A model generated the notes under the pieces. It made no database searches and was not told the origin of the DNA. It was given only the letters and a program-made list of their open reading frames with translations. A DNA stretch of 23,735 nucleotides from positions 1 to 23,735 of the IMG/VR virus record IMGVR_UViG_3300010392_000273, one strand, 5' to 3'. Shown one piece after another: positions 8,019 to 15,019 of this stretch. The translations under genes were made by a program, and so were the position numbers. How positions within the stretch are numbered: position 1 is the first letter of the stretch; each line of letters begins with the position of its first letter. Source of the DNA: a virus.

Positions 8019-9673
8019 TACTTTCTCTTTTTTAATGTATCTAATATATCTGCAGAAATATTACCGCCTTTAGAATCTAGAAATAGTTTATCATTATTCT
8101 GCTTTTTCTTCATGGACATTTTTTCAGCGCCAATAGTGCCTCTATTCAAAGCAGTATAGAAATACAATGTGGCGTGCGCTAGGTGATCCGCATCGGTTCT
8201 TACCCATTCAAAGCGCTGATTTCCCTCGCTGTCTTCTTTTACCACCCTTACTAAATTAGTCATATGTTCAACATACTCAGAAATATCATTTATATTCATA
8301 TGGATAGGAAATTGCCCCGTTACTACTTTATCTACTAATTCATCAAATGATTCGTTTCTCTGTATAAGAACAGAATACTTCTTTTTGGCTATAAACTTAG
8401 CCAGCTCCGTTTGATCGCTTGTGGGTTTATAGAACGCCCTCCAAAACCTGCCTTTATATTTGTCTGCAAATTCTTTGGGCTTTTGCTGCTCTGGTAGACC
8501 GTCACACACTACAGTCGCATTATACATTTTCATGAGACGTTCAATTTCAGACCATTTCTCGGTTTTGCCTATAGCAAATATCCCTTGTTTATTGCCTATA
8601 ACATACCATTTCACCCTCCCTTGGTCTACGCCCATTACATTATCCTCTAGTAAATTTACATCCATACTAAGGTTTTGTGATATGTGCTCTCTAGTTATCT
8701 TCACGTCAGAACCAATGTATGGGCGGCCCATGACAAAGTTTTGAAAGTATGAAGTAGGCGTTTTAGTATCTTCTTGGATTTCAAGTAGACTAGATACACT
8801 ATGACGAACATACATCAATTGATTCATCCAATAACCACGCACCTCACTTCTAGATTTATACTTCGGAACCCATTGTCCATGCATGCGGTCTGTATCAGAG
8901 ATGCTTTTAGCACACTTGCCGCAAATAATTAACTTTTTATCTGGATCAATATAGGTATGTAGCGCCTTCTTGTGTTCATGTCTATCTAGTCGTATCCAGT
9001 CTAAATATTGCTTATGCCTACAGTGGGAACACGTAATAAAATAATACATCTGGTCAGAGCGTTGAAAATAACCATCCGCCCCCATTTTGGGATATGTTGG
9101 GTTATCTAATAACCAACGCCCTTTATATAGCGAATTATCAAGCCTAGAGCGCATCTGTGATAAGATAAATTGATCTGATTTAGATGCCTCATCGTGAATA
9201 TTAATATCCGAGGTAAGAGATGTACCCTTTGATGTCTCTTCCCTATCCCCTCTAGATTTTGGGTTGTATGCCCCCTTGAAAAATATAGTCCTAGCATCTT
9301 TACCCGTGCCTACCTGCTTTTGATACATACCACCCGTGATTTGACTATAGATATGCTGATTATTCTCTATTAGTTTATTCACCTTAGACGGTACAACATC
9401 TTTGATGAATTCGTCTGTAGGAAAGGTATATAGCACATTCAGTTTAAGATGTTGAGCCATATAAAAAGCCTTGAGTAGCACGGCCTCTGTTCCGCCTATT
9501 TGCGAGCACTTATTCCAGCCTTGTTGTGGGTGAAAATCGCAGAGTGGTTGCAATAGAAAAGCATGCTCGCTCCATTCAAATGGCACACCCTTAGAAGTAA
9601 GTATGGGAGAGCCTATCTCCTCTAGTTTATCAAGAATTTGTAATACTCTCGTATCAACAGGAGGAATTGTCAT
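8018..9673 (-). CDS. terL: Terminase large subunit (GpA/lambda-like)
   Basis: This 551-residue protein is the DNA-packaging ATPase and nuclease. It has a deviant Walker A of the lambda GpA kind, KCSQIGGTE (55-63), with lysine at the front and no GKT. Walker B with catalytic acid is NIHDEAS (158-164; D161, E162). Residues 215-254 hold a zinc ribbon, CSHC...CGKC (C215, C218, C251, C254), typical of GpA. The RNase H-like nuclease has candidate metal ligands D350 (MGVDQG), D391 (VVCDG) and D494/D496-H497 (DADHLAHA). Its ATG overlaps the small subunit stop (TAATG). The C-terminus is lysine-rich, as expected for the portal-binding tail. Confidence 0.95.
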   Translation of the reverse strand: MTIPPVDTRVLQILDKLEEIGSPILTSKGVPFEWSEHAFLLQPLCDFHPQQGWNKCSQIGGTEAVLLKAFYMAQHLKLNVLYTFPTDEFIKDVVPSKVNKLIENNQHIYSQITGGMYQKQVGTGKDARTIFFKGAYNPKSRGDREETSKGTSLTSDINIHDEASKSDQFILSQMRSRLDNSLYKGRWLLDNPTYPKMGADGYFQRSDQMYYFITCSHCRHKQYLDWIRLDRHEHKKALHTYIDPDKKLIICGKCAKSISDTDRMHGQWVPKYKSRSEVRGYWMNQLMYVRHSVSSLLEIQEDTKTPTSYFQNFVMGRPYIGSDVKITREHISQNLSMDVNLLEDNVMGVDQGRVKWYVIGNKQGIFAIGKTEKWSEIERLMKMYNATVVCDGLPEQQKPKEFADKYKGRFWRAFYKPTSDQTELAKFIAKKKYSVLIQRNESFDELVDKVVTGQFPIHMNINDISEYVEHMTNLVRVVKEDSEGNQRFEWVRTDADHLAHATLYFYTALNRGTIGAEKMSMKKKQNNDKLFLDSKGGNISADILDTLKKRK

Positions 9674-10086
9674 TACTCATTATCCCTTGTAGTAAGATAC
9701 TCAGGATTAGGGTCGCCGCCCACGCTAATAGAAATACCTGAAGGATACTCAATTTGTCTCTTTTCCGTTTCCATTAGTCCGTGATTTGCCTTGAGTTGGA
9801 ATATTGCCATACTAGAATTTACCTTGTTGTGAAGTCCTAGTTTTTGTAGCATTGCCTTTTGTTTGGTTTTTAATCTTTTTATAGCTCCGAAAAATTTCCT
9901 GTGTTCTTTCCCCCAGTTTGTGATAGTATCCTCGTCAACGCCTATTTCAGAGGCGAATTCCTCCAAATATGGGATATTAGCCCCCTTAGTAAATGCATCA
10001 AGCTCATTTACGAGATTAGCGCGATATTTAGTAGGTCTTCCCACTTTATTTGTTTTTTTAGGTGACTTCTTCTGTTTTTTGCTCAT
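9673..10086 (-). CDS. terS: Terminase small subunit
   Basis: This 137-residue protein probably recognises the packaging site and recruits the large subunit. A basic start (KKQKKSPKKTNKVGRPTKY) precedes a helix-turn-helix region, IPYLEEFASEIGVDEDTITNW (58 onward). This is followed by a helical oligomerisation part and the NSSMAIFQLKANHGLMETEK phrase, a common ending of small terminases. It overlaps the end of the ParB-methyltransferase gene by 29 bp and is coupled to terL. Confidence 0.85.
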   Translation of the reverse strand: MSKKQKKSPKKTNKVGRPTKYRANLVNELDAFTKGANIPYLEEFASEIGVDEDTITNWGKEHRKFFGAIKRLKTKQKAMLQKLGLHNKVNSSMAIFQLKANHGLMETEKRQIEYPSGISISVGGDPNPEYLTTRDNE

Positions 10087-11308
10087 ATCTTATTGCCTTT
10101 TGTCCAGTAAATTCCTCCCATCGTGCAATTATAACGCTGCAGTAATGCTCGTCTAGTTCCATAATATAGCATTTCCTATCTGTTTGTTCACATGCAATTA
10201 ACGTTGAGCCGCTACCACCAAAAAGATCTAAAACAATGCCACCTTTCTTGCTTGCATGTCTAATAGCTCTAGCACACAACTCAATAGGTTTCTTTGTGGC
10301 GTGGCTAGTATCACCAGTCATTTTTCTCTGTATATGCCAAACATCACTATATTCCCTATCTCCCTGATGTGTATCTAGTTGGGGCTTTCCTTTTTTACAT
10401 ACGTGAACCAGCTCGTATGTATATTTATAGTCACTCCCTAACTCGTGAACTACTTTATCCCAGACTATTATATTACTAAGCTTAAAGTAATCTTTAATAT
10501 GAGGTATAAGCTCATAACTCCTCCTCCAATCAAGGCATATGTACGCTGCGGCATCTTCTTTCATAGCGATATTATAGGAAGATATGAATAGTTGCATGAA
10601 GTCCTGCCATTCCTCCTCTGTAAAAGAGTCGTTAAACATATGCGAAAGCCTTGCTTTTTTAGTTTTCTTTTTACCCTTCCATAAAGTATTCCCCTTTCCC
10701 GCCTGGGTCTTCGCGGTCATGCCCGTATTGTACGGTGGGTCAGTAAATACCATATCAGCTAGCTTACCGTCCATAAGTTTTTCTACATCACCGAGATTAG
10801 TCGCATCACCGCAAACTAACCTATGCCCGCCCAGTAGCCAAATATCACCACGAATAACACCATGAATATTTTCTTCTGGCTCTTCAAACTCCTCGTCTTC
10901 ACTAACTTCTTCTAACTCCTCTACAAGTTTAATGTCTAAATCAAGCGCATCTATTTCCTCTGCAAAATCGCGCGCCAACTTTTCAAGGTCATCAACACCG
11001 CGTCCGTGATTATCCTTTAATATAATAAGCTTGGCCTCCTCTTCTGATAGTTGTCTACTAGGTAGGGAGACCCATACAGGGTTTATACCTTCCTCTAGGT
11101 AAATGTTATATCGTTGATTTCCTCCTAGTATAGTGTAATCTGCATTCACTACCAGAGGCTTAAAAATACCCGCTGCAATATCTTCTCGAAGCCGCTTCTT
11201 CCCAGTATCGTCAATACTGCGGGGGTTGTTAGGATTTGGTCGTAATTTCTGTATATCAACATACTCGCCAGACCATACAACTATATTATTTTTACTCGTC
11301 TTGCTCAT
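10058..11308 (-). CDS. ParB-like N-terminal domain fused to beta-class DNA methyltransferase
   Basis: This 416-residue fusion probably methylates adenine-N6 or cytosine-N4 in DNA. Residues 10-100 form a ParB/sulfiredoxin-like domain (LRPNPNNPRSI, then LGGNQRYNIY at 61-70 and LKDNHGRG). An acidic linker (130-148) follows. The catalytic part has motif IV first, DPPYN (190-194), and motif I later, DLFGGSGST (361-369), the order of beta-class enzymes, with ATKKPIEL near 337 as the SAM-binding helix region. Such fusions commonly sit beside the terminase in phages and may mark phage DNA against host restriction. A TTG codon at 11314 would add two residues. I chose the ATG at 11308, which also overlaps the preceding gene. 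Confidence 0.92.
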   Translation of the reverse strand: MSKTSKNNIVVWSGEYVDIQKLRPNPNNPRSIDDTGKKRLREDIAAGIFKPLVVNADYTILGGNQRYNIYLEEGINPVWVSLPSRQLSEEEAKLIILKDNHGRGVDDLEKLARDFAEEIDALDLDIKLVEELEEVSEDEEFEEPEENIHGVIRGDIWLLGGHRLVCGDATNLGDVEKLMDGKLADMVFTDPPYNTGMTAKTQAGKGNTLWKGKKKTKKARLSHMFNDSFTEEEWQDFMQLFISSYNIAMKEDAAAYICLDWRRSYELIPHIKDYFKLSNIIVWDKVVHELGSDYKYTYELVHVCKKGKPQLDTHQGDREYSDVWHIQRKMTGDTSHATKKPIELCARAIRHASKKGGIVLDLFGGSGSTLIACEQTDRKCYIMELDEHYCSVIIARWEEFTGQKAIRYEQKTEEVT

Positions 11309-11507
11309 TGGCAATGTCTTTTAAAGCTGCTTGAAACTTAGGCAATAACTCTAGTCTATCTTTTATAAGAGCGCGAAACATCTCGACTACATCTTTTTCA
11401 GAAGCATGCATACCGTAATATAATTCCTCATTCACAAGAAAAAATACCAAGAGGCGCTCCGCCTTATTAAGCTTTGATGTTATATCTTTTAAAATATTTT
11501 CTGGCAT
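11292..11507 (-). CDS. Small helical protein, function unknown
   Basis: This 71-residue, mostly helical and acidic-ended protein (MPENILKDITSKLNKAERL at the start) has no motif I recognise. Its last codons overlap the start of the ParB-methyltransferase gene by 17 bp, so both are read from the same message. The start ATG follows TTATTAAGACTACCT with no Shine-Dalgarno sequence. It may be an accessory factor of the methylase or a small regulatory protein; no direct evidence exists. Confidence 0.75.
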   Translation of the reverse strand: MPENILKDITSKLNKAERLLVFFLVNEELYYGMHASEKDVVEMFRALIKDRLELLPKFQAALKDIANEQDE

Positions 11508-11523
11508 AGGTAGTCTTAATAAG

Positions 11524-12072
11524 TTATTTATCTTTTTTATTTGCGAACGGATCGCCGTAATGCTTTACATAATCTGGATTAGTATACCACTCACGCCTAG
11601 ATTTATCGTAATGCCTACTAGGTTGTAACAGGTCTATTCCTTTTTGACCGATATACTCATTTCGTATTCTCTCCACCTGTCCCTGTGATATGAGCTTTGC
11701 ACCGTATTTATGAAATACTGGGGGCATATATCTATATCTCACCTTTTTACCACAGCGCCAACACCAGACACGATCGTTACCAGCACCACAATGAGGACAA
11801 ATAGTATCACCCCTAGGCACATTAGCTCTGTACTCCCGTGCTCTGCGTATTACCTCCTCCTCTTTAATATACTCTCTCTGGTCGTCAATATGCGCTATAA
11901 CCGCATCAGGCAGGCCGCGCTTTATAAATGCCCATCTCATCTTCTCTTTATATGCCCGTATCTGATCTAATACCCTATTTACAAAGACAAACCGCATGCG
12001 CAGCTCCTTAAGGTTCACAACAAATTCGACAACAAAGACTTTATTATGTACGAGAGTTCTGATTTCTTGCAT
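11524..12072 (-). CDS. Double zinc-ribbon protein, function unknown
   Basis: This 182-residue protein has a basic helical N-terminal half. Residues near 112-130 contain CPHCGAGNDRVWCWRCGKK, two CxxC pairs that form a zinc ribbon. A basic, aromatic C-terminal part ends in lysines. Such ribbons bind nucleic acids or act as adaptors to RNA polymerase and nucleases. The ATG start overlaps the upstream gene by 29 bp. A later ATG at residue 26 (11997) would remove the overlap and cannot be excluded. I do not recognise a named family. Confidence 0.75.
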   Translation of the reverse strand: MQEIRTLVHNKVFVVEFVVNLKELRMRFVFVNRVLDQIRAYKEKMRWAFIKRGLPDAVIAHIDDQREYIKEEEVIRRAREYRANVPRGDTICPHCGAGNDRVWCWRCGKKVRYRYMPPVFHKYGAKLISQGQVERIRNEYIGQKGIDLLQPSRHYDKSRREWYTNPDYVKHYGDPFANKKDK

Positions 12073-12328
12073 GTACGATATTGCTTATTTCATCTACACT
12101 AAGTGAAGCGATCTTAGGACTATTCTCCTTTATTTTCTCCGCCTCCCTTTCTTTCTTTGTCTTATATCTTATTTTCTCCGCTCGCATGGTACTACCTTTA
12201 CCACCCTTAAAACTCTTTCTACGTTGTGGTAGTGATCCGCCCTGTATCATGATTATCTGTAGAATAACCACCATAATTAAACAGGCAATTACAAGTGTTG
12301 ATAGTACAATAAGGATTATTTCAATCAT
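12044..12328 (-). CDS. Small membrane protein with basic cytoplasmic tail
   Basis: This 94-residue protein has one N-terminal hydrophobic helix (about 2-28, IILIVLSTLVIACLIMVVIL), followed by a strongly basic region (RRKSFKGGKG, KKEREAEKIKE) and a short polar end. The topology would place the tail inside the cell. The ATG overlaps the TGA of the previous gene. It might be a membrane anchor for replication or regulation, or a superinfection-exclusion factor. It lies in the operon started by the promoter at 12804-12832, together with another small membrane peptide. Confidence 0.78.
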   Translation of the reverse strand: MIEIILIVLSTLVIACLIMVVILQIIMIQGGSLPQRRKSFKGGKGSTMRAEKIRYKTKKEREAEKIKENSPKIASLSVDEISNIVHARNQNSRT

Positions 12329-12506
12329 TTTTCACTTTATAAATAATAAACGCCATATACGAAGATCTGTTAGTAGAGTCTTGTCGTGCCGTGATCTTAC
12401 TCGATATAACCATTGGTATTGCCCTTAGTCTCTCGTTTGTCCATGCGACTGCCTCTGCTAAGGTTGTAAACTCTTCTGCTATTATCTGGCTGTATATATT
12501 ACTCAT
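12321..12506 (-). CDS. Small protein, function unknown
   Basis: This 61-residue protein starts MSNIYSQIIAEEFTTLAEAV and ends in FIIYKVKND. A longer reading from a TTG at 12548 exists. I prefer the ATG at 12506, because AGGAG sits just before it (one of the few SD-like signals in the window) and because it overlaps the stop of the upstream HTH gene by only a few bases. Residues around TLAEAVAWTNERL look like an amphipathic helix, and the end is a beta strand. Its size and pattern suit a small regulator or inhibitor, but no family is recognised. Confidence 0.65.
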   Translation of the reverse strand: MSNIYSQIIAEEFTTLAEAVAWTNERLRAIPMVISSKITARQDSTNRSSYMAFIIYKVKND

Positions 12507-12672
12507 TTCTCCTAATAACTCGTAAGATAGCCTGTCTAGTAACTTCAAATTCCTTTGCTATATCATCTAATGATGCGGGCTTTAGTTCCCTCCTTAATTC
12601 CTTATATCTCTTTTTGTTTTTAAGCATGGTCTTTACACGCTCTAATACTTTTTTATCATCTAACTTTTTCAT
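12499..12672 (-). CDS. 57-residue helix-turn-helix protein
   Basis: This short gene lies between 12506-12797 neighbours and is coupled to both. Its ATG overlaps the TGA of the membrane-peptide gene upstream, and its TAA overlaps the next ATG. The product starts MKKLDDKKVLERVKTML, continues with a basic region (KNKKRYKELRRELKP), then SLDDIAKEFEVTRQAIL and RVIRRNE. The last part matches the helix-turn-helix pattern (helix, G/E-V-T turn, recognition helix with R, Q and R), as in sigma-region-4-like or RepB-like small DNA-binding proteins. A DNA-binding regulator of this operon or of later genes is likely. The exact family is uncertain. Confidence 0.8.
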   Translation of the reverse strand: MKKLDDKKVLERVKTMLKNKKRYKELRRELKPASLDDIAKEFEVTRQAILRVIRRNE

Positions 12673-12797
12673 ACGTTGCTACGTTTTCTATATATATCTA
12701 AATTACGGATTATTTTTTCAATAAATGAATAGAACAGCCCAAATAGTACGATAAATGGGAAGCAGCAAAGGAGTGTAAATAGTACAAGAAATTCCAT
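12669..12797 (-). CDS. 42-residue single-pass membrane peptide, probably leaderless
   Basis: The frame is ATG at 12797 to TGA at 12669. Residues 2-26 are hydrophobic (FLVLFTLLCCFPFIVLFGLF) and the end is basic (EKIIRNLDIYRKRSNV). It is the first gene after a near-consensus promoter whose predicted start is the A of this ATG. It ends in an ATGA overlap with the HTH gene. Those two constraints make it a real gene despite its size. Possible roles are membrane signalling, exclusion or translational leader function. The two adjacent cysteines are notable. No homologue is recognised. Confidence 0.78.
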   Translation of the reverse strand: MEFLVLFTLLCCFPFIVLFGLFYSFIEKIIRNLDIYRKRSNV

Positions 12798-12802
12798 ATG
12801 AC

Positions 12803-12819
12803 AACTATATACTATAGTT
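12803..12819. promoter_or_regulatory. Palindromic operator over the -10 element
   Basis: AACTATA-TAC-TATAGTT is a perfect 7-bp inverted repeat with a 3-base centre. It covers the -10 box and the adjoining spacer of the promoter at 12804-12832. An XRE-type regulator is encoded just upstream, so this is a likely operator. Binding there would block RNA polymerase. Confidence 0.65.
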
Positions 12820-12832
12820 TACAGCTTGTCAA
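12804..12832 (-). promoter_or_regulatory. Strong sigma70-type promoter, leaderless
   Basis: In transcript sense, TTGACA (12832-12827) is followed by 17 bases and then TATAGT (12809-12804). Six bases further on is the ATG at 12797, so the expected +1 is the A of that ATG. This is the best promoter in the window. It starts the operon that runs into the methyltransferase and probably the packaging and head genes. Confidence 0.8.
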
Positions 12833-12848
12833 CAGACTAAATAAGCAA

Positions 12849-12882
12849 AGTGAGCGCCGTATGGACACTTACGGTACTCACT
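12849..12882 (-). terminator. Terminator-like hairpin after the XRE regulator
   Basis: In transcript sense, AGTGAG-TA-CCGT, a 10-base loop, ACGG-CG-CTCACT, then TTGCTTATTT. The stem has 10 pairs with a 2x2 internal loop. Flanking AAATAA/TTATTT can extend it. It ends the XRE gene transcript 50-90 bp after its stop and lies directly before the next promoter. Confidence 0.6.
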
Positions 12883-12936
12883 AATTTATTTGCATTTACC
12901 CATATTTCGTAATACCTACTCTATAAAGTAAAAGAT

Positions 12937-13140
12937 TTAGTCATTATCGTTCTCTGCTTCTATCTTATTTAGTTCCGCAGATATTTTAGCGTACATATCG
13001 GCTGTGACTACCAGTTTGTTACGATACGCTTTATGTAGATATGTAATGCTAATACCCACCCTTCTGGCTAGCTCTGATATATTTTGTTTCTTCAGGCGCT
13101 TTGTTATTTTTGCGTCTGTAATAATTAGTTTATATCTCAT
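12937..13140 (-). CDS. XRE-type helix-turn-helix regulator
   Basis: This 67-residue protein has the Cro/C1-type fold. The core helices are KRLKKQNISELARRVGISITYL (14-35, given in part): helix 2 ISELARRVG, turn, recognition helix ISITYLHKAYR, then a helix starting VTADMYAKISAEL. Length fits Cro or a small antirepressor-type regulator. It is followed by a terminator and then by a promoter overlapped by a palindrome, so it is a good candidate for the repressor of the downstream operon. It overlaps the previous gene by 11 bp. No integrase or second repressor is present, so a classical lysogeny switch cannot be inferred. Confidence 0.82.
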   Translation of the reverse strand: MRYKLIITDAKITKRLKKQNISELARRVGISITYLHKAYRNKLVVTADMYAKISAELNKIEAENDND

Positions 13141-13345
13141 ACTTTTCTAGTACCTTTTGTATAGATATTTCCATTTCACTAGTAGTATCGTACCAGTTTT
13201 CTATATCTATACCTTGCTTACTTAATCTTTCTATACTGCCATTATCGTAACAAACATCAAGCGTATGTAGTTTGCCATTTTCAATGTGATACTCAATCCA
13301 CACAGTTTCTGTTATATGATATTTACTCTTTTTACGCTCTTTCAT
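13130..13345 (-). CDS. Small protein, function unknown
   Basis: This 71-residue protein begins MKERKKSKYHITETVWIEYH. A basic head is followed by an alternating beta pattern (WIEYHIENGKLHTLDVCYDN) and a final helix (EMEISIQKVLEKYEI). It resembles a small beta-beta-alpha unit. It overlaps both neighbours (14 and 11 bp) within the operon that ends in the XRE gene. I recognise no family. Confidence 0.72.
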   Translation of the reverse strand: MKERKKSKYHITETVWIEYHIENGKLHTLDVCYDNGSIERLSKQGIDIENWYDTTSEMEISIQKVLEKYEI

Positions 13346-13805
13346 TTCTCCAGTGTAATGTTTTATACGCAGTTATAATAGCGTCCTCCGTCATTGGCAT
13401 TGCTTTACTACAATGTAGCAATCTTGTCCTTACTTTCTTATATCGCAATTCTTCGGCACTCAGTAAATACTCTGTGTCAATCTGTGGGGCAATCACCTTA
13501 TGTTTTGCCGTTAAACAACGCCCGCGCAATGTATTATTATTCTTTATATTATTACAAGCCAGAATACCAAACGTAGCATCGTTAGCTGTAACATCTCTAA
13601 CAACAGTACCCGCATACAGACGATCTTTATAGGTGCTCACCTTCTGAAAGAAACGTACAAAGCCATCCGCTTCTATGTCTAGAGTGGGATTTCTGAAATT
13701 AAAATTAAGTATTATATTCCCGGCAAATCTGAGAATATTACTAGTAGGAGTTTTTGCAAGATGCATATGGAGCTGATCTTGCGACGTTAAAATAAGTGAC
13801 TGCAT
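13332..13805 (-). CDS. Protein of unknown function, first gene after a promoter
   Basis: This 157-residue protein matches no family I know. The middle contains NILRFAGNIILNFNFRNPTL and DGFVRFFQKVSTYKDRL, then a cysteine-containing region (LACNN, GRCLTAKHK, LLHCSK). The end is basic and helical. The ATG at 13805 lies about 20-30 bp downstream of the promoter at 13825-13860, so it is the first gene of the operon that includes the XRE regulator. A replication or regulatory role is possible, but nothing in the sequence shows it. Confidence 0.75.
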   Translation of the reverse strand: MQSLILTSQDQLHMHLAKTPTSNILRFAGNIILNFNFRNPTLDIEADGFVRFFQKVSTYKDRLYAGTVVRDVTANDATFGILACNNIKNNNTLRGRCLTAKHKVIAPQIDTEYLLSAEELRYKKVRTRLLHCSKAMPMTEDAIITAYKTLHWRNERA

Positions 13806-13824
13806 GTCATTTAGTTAAGAAATT

Positions 13825-13860
13825 ATGATATACTTTATAACTAATTTGTCCAAATGTCAA
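13825..13860 (-). promoter_or_regulatory. Promoter region for the unknown-XRE operon
   Basis: In transcript sense, TTGACA (13860-13855) is followed 17 bases later by TAAAGT. An alternative, TTGGAC (13853-13848), is followed 17 bases later by TATCAT (13830-13825). The gap at 13806-13883 is A/T-rich and non-coding. The core AGTATAT is shared with the palindromic operator at 12803-12819, which could mean autoregulation. Confidence 0.6.
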
Positions 13861-13883
13861 GAGAAAACATAACTAATAAACTT

Positions 13884-14213
13884 TTATTTAAATGTTTTAT
13901 AAATTGCAGACATAATTTCCTCCGCAATCTGCGGCACAATTGCATTTCCATATGCTTTCAGGGATTCTCTTCTCCACTTTGAGAAACTATAGGGAACTCC
14001 TCCCACTTGTCGGGAAAGCCCATCTGCTTTACCCGAATTAAAAAAATCTAGTGCTTTTAATGCCCGCTTGATAGACTTCTTATCCCCTCTATAAATATGG
14101 TTCGTGAACATCCTTATCATCCATTCATCATTATGCTTATAAATCGAAAGGTAGTCGCGGCCGCTCTTATCTTCACCAATAAACTCTATTTTAGTGCTTA
14201 CTTTCCATGCCAT
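13884..14213 (-). CDS. Small protein with C-terminal motif of cytosine-C5 DNA methyltransferases
   Basis: This 109-residue protein is a mosaic. Residues 1-60 (MAWKVSTKIEFIGEDKSGRD...) are of unknown type. Residues 63-104, ADGLSRQVGGVPYSFSKW followed by RRESLKAYGNAIVPQIAEEI, strongly resemble the last segment (motif X, GNAVVPQ type) of Dcm-like methyltransferases in phages. The catalytic PCQ motif, the SAM-binding N-terminus and the target-recognition domain are missing and lie nowhere else in the window. It is either a remnant of a lost methyltransferase joined to a new N-terminus, or a stand-alone module. The frame is intact from ATG to stop, so it is likely expressed. Confidence 0.75.
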   Translation of the reverse strand: MAWKVSTKIEFIGEDKSGRDYLSIYKHNDEWMIRMFTNHIYRGDKKSIKRALKALDFFNSGKADGLSRQVGGVPYSFSKWRRESLKAYGNAIVPQIAEEIMSAIYKTFK

Positions 14214-14230
14214 AATGTTTTTCTTATATG

Positions 14231-14437
14231 TTATCTAAGTTCAGTAAATGATCTACTTAAATTGCGTTTCTTCATAATCATTACCTTAAAGCCGAGTACT
14301 CTTATCGGATATGCCTCATAATCACTTAGCCAGAGATCCTCTGTATCTGTTCCCTCCCCAAATTCAAGACCCTTATTATCCCAAATAAGATATTTTTTTC
14401 TTCCTACCTTTATACGTATTGTCAGATAGAGTTTCAT
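14231..14437 (-). CDS. Small protein, function unknown
   Basis: This 68-residue protein has a beta-rich first half (MKLYLTIRIKVGRKKYLIWD) and a basic C-terminus (MKKRNLSRSFTELR). It lies 10 bp after its upstream neighbour and 17 bp before the next gene in a run of small early genes. No motif is recognised. The upstream region is A/T-rich (TAAATAAAATTAT) without a Shine-Dalgarno sequence. Confidence 0.7.
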   Translation of the reverse strand: MKLYLTIRIKVGRKKYLIWDNKGLEFGEGTDTEDLWLSDYEAYPIRVLGFKVMIMKKRNLSRSFTELR

Positions 14438-14447
14438 ATAATTTTAT

Positions 14448-14693
14448 TTAATTACTTCTTAACACCTCATCAATAGTACTTGTATTAATAATGCCAATAT
14501 TGCCCAAAAATAGTAACATTTCATCTGCATTATCTGTAAGTAAGGAAGCCGCGCGGATTACGTGTTGTGTTATCTCTCCCTCTAGGTCAGACCCCAAACA
14601 ATCATAATAGATTTCGCCTAATTCCTGTATGAGTTGATATCTATCAACTTTCTGGAGCACTCCCTCCTTATATTTCTTATTCCAGTTAATCAT
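14448..14693 (-). CDS. Small helical protein, function unknown
   Basis: This 81-residue, mostly helical acidic protein starts MINWNKKYKEGVLQKVDRYQ and ends in IINTSTIDEVLRSN. It may be a small regulator or a partner protein. AGGAAAAGAGAT before the ATG gives a purine-rich leader, one of the few near-SD sequences in the window. No family recognised. Confidence 0.72.
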   Translation of the reverse strand: MINWNKKYKEGVLQKVDRYQLIQELGEIYYDCLGSDLEGEITQHVIRAASLLTDNADEMLLFLGNIGIINTSTIDEVLRSN

Positions 14694-14713
14694 ATCTCTT
14701 TTCCTGATAAGGA

Positions 14714-15019
14714 TTATTTAATAAGTAAGTTATGTAGCATATCTTTTACACGGTTTATAAATGAACCCTCCTCCAGTGCTTCTGCCTTAAACCCACACCA
14801 TGAGCAACAAGCAGAAGCAACAAAGGGGCCATAGTTTTCCAAACGGCAAACGGGACATATTTTAAAACAGATTTTGCCGCTACTATTTATATATGCCCCT
14901 GTTCGTAATAACTCCCCGTCCATATAAAACTGAGGCTCTTTATTTTTGAAAGTTATTTTAATCTCTCTCTCACCTCCCCGAATACGTTGTTTTAACACTC
15001 CTGGATCATACCCTGCCAT
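14714..15019 (-). CDS. Zinc-ribbon protein, function unknown
   Basis: With the ATG at 15019 the product has 101 residues. A TTG two codons earlier (15025) is an alternative start. The N-terminus is basic (LKQRIRGGEREIKITFKN). Two CxxC pairs (CPVC near 55-58 and CSWC near 72-75, with a further cysteine beside the second) form a zinc ribbon. The C-terminus is helical and amphipathic (SFINRVKDMLHNLLIK). It overlaps the preceding gene by 14 bp. Nucleic-acid or protein binding is plausible. No family name is supported. Confidence 0.72.
   Translation of the reverse strand: MAGYDPGVLKQRIRGGEREIKITFKNKEPQFYMDGELLRTGAYINSSGKICFKICPVCRLENYGPFVASACCSWCGFKAEALEEGSFINRVKDMLHNLLIK

Noticed and set aside
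12507-12548. TTG start for the 61-residue gene
   Set aside because: The extension lies wholly within the HTH gene, and the ATG at 12506 has AGGAG next to it.
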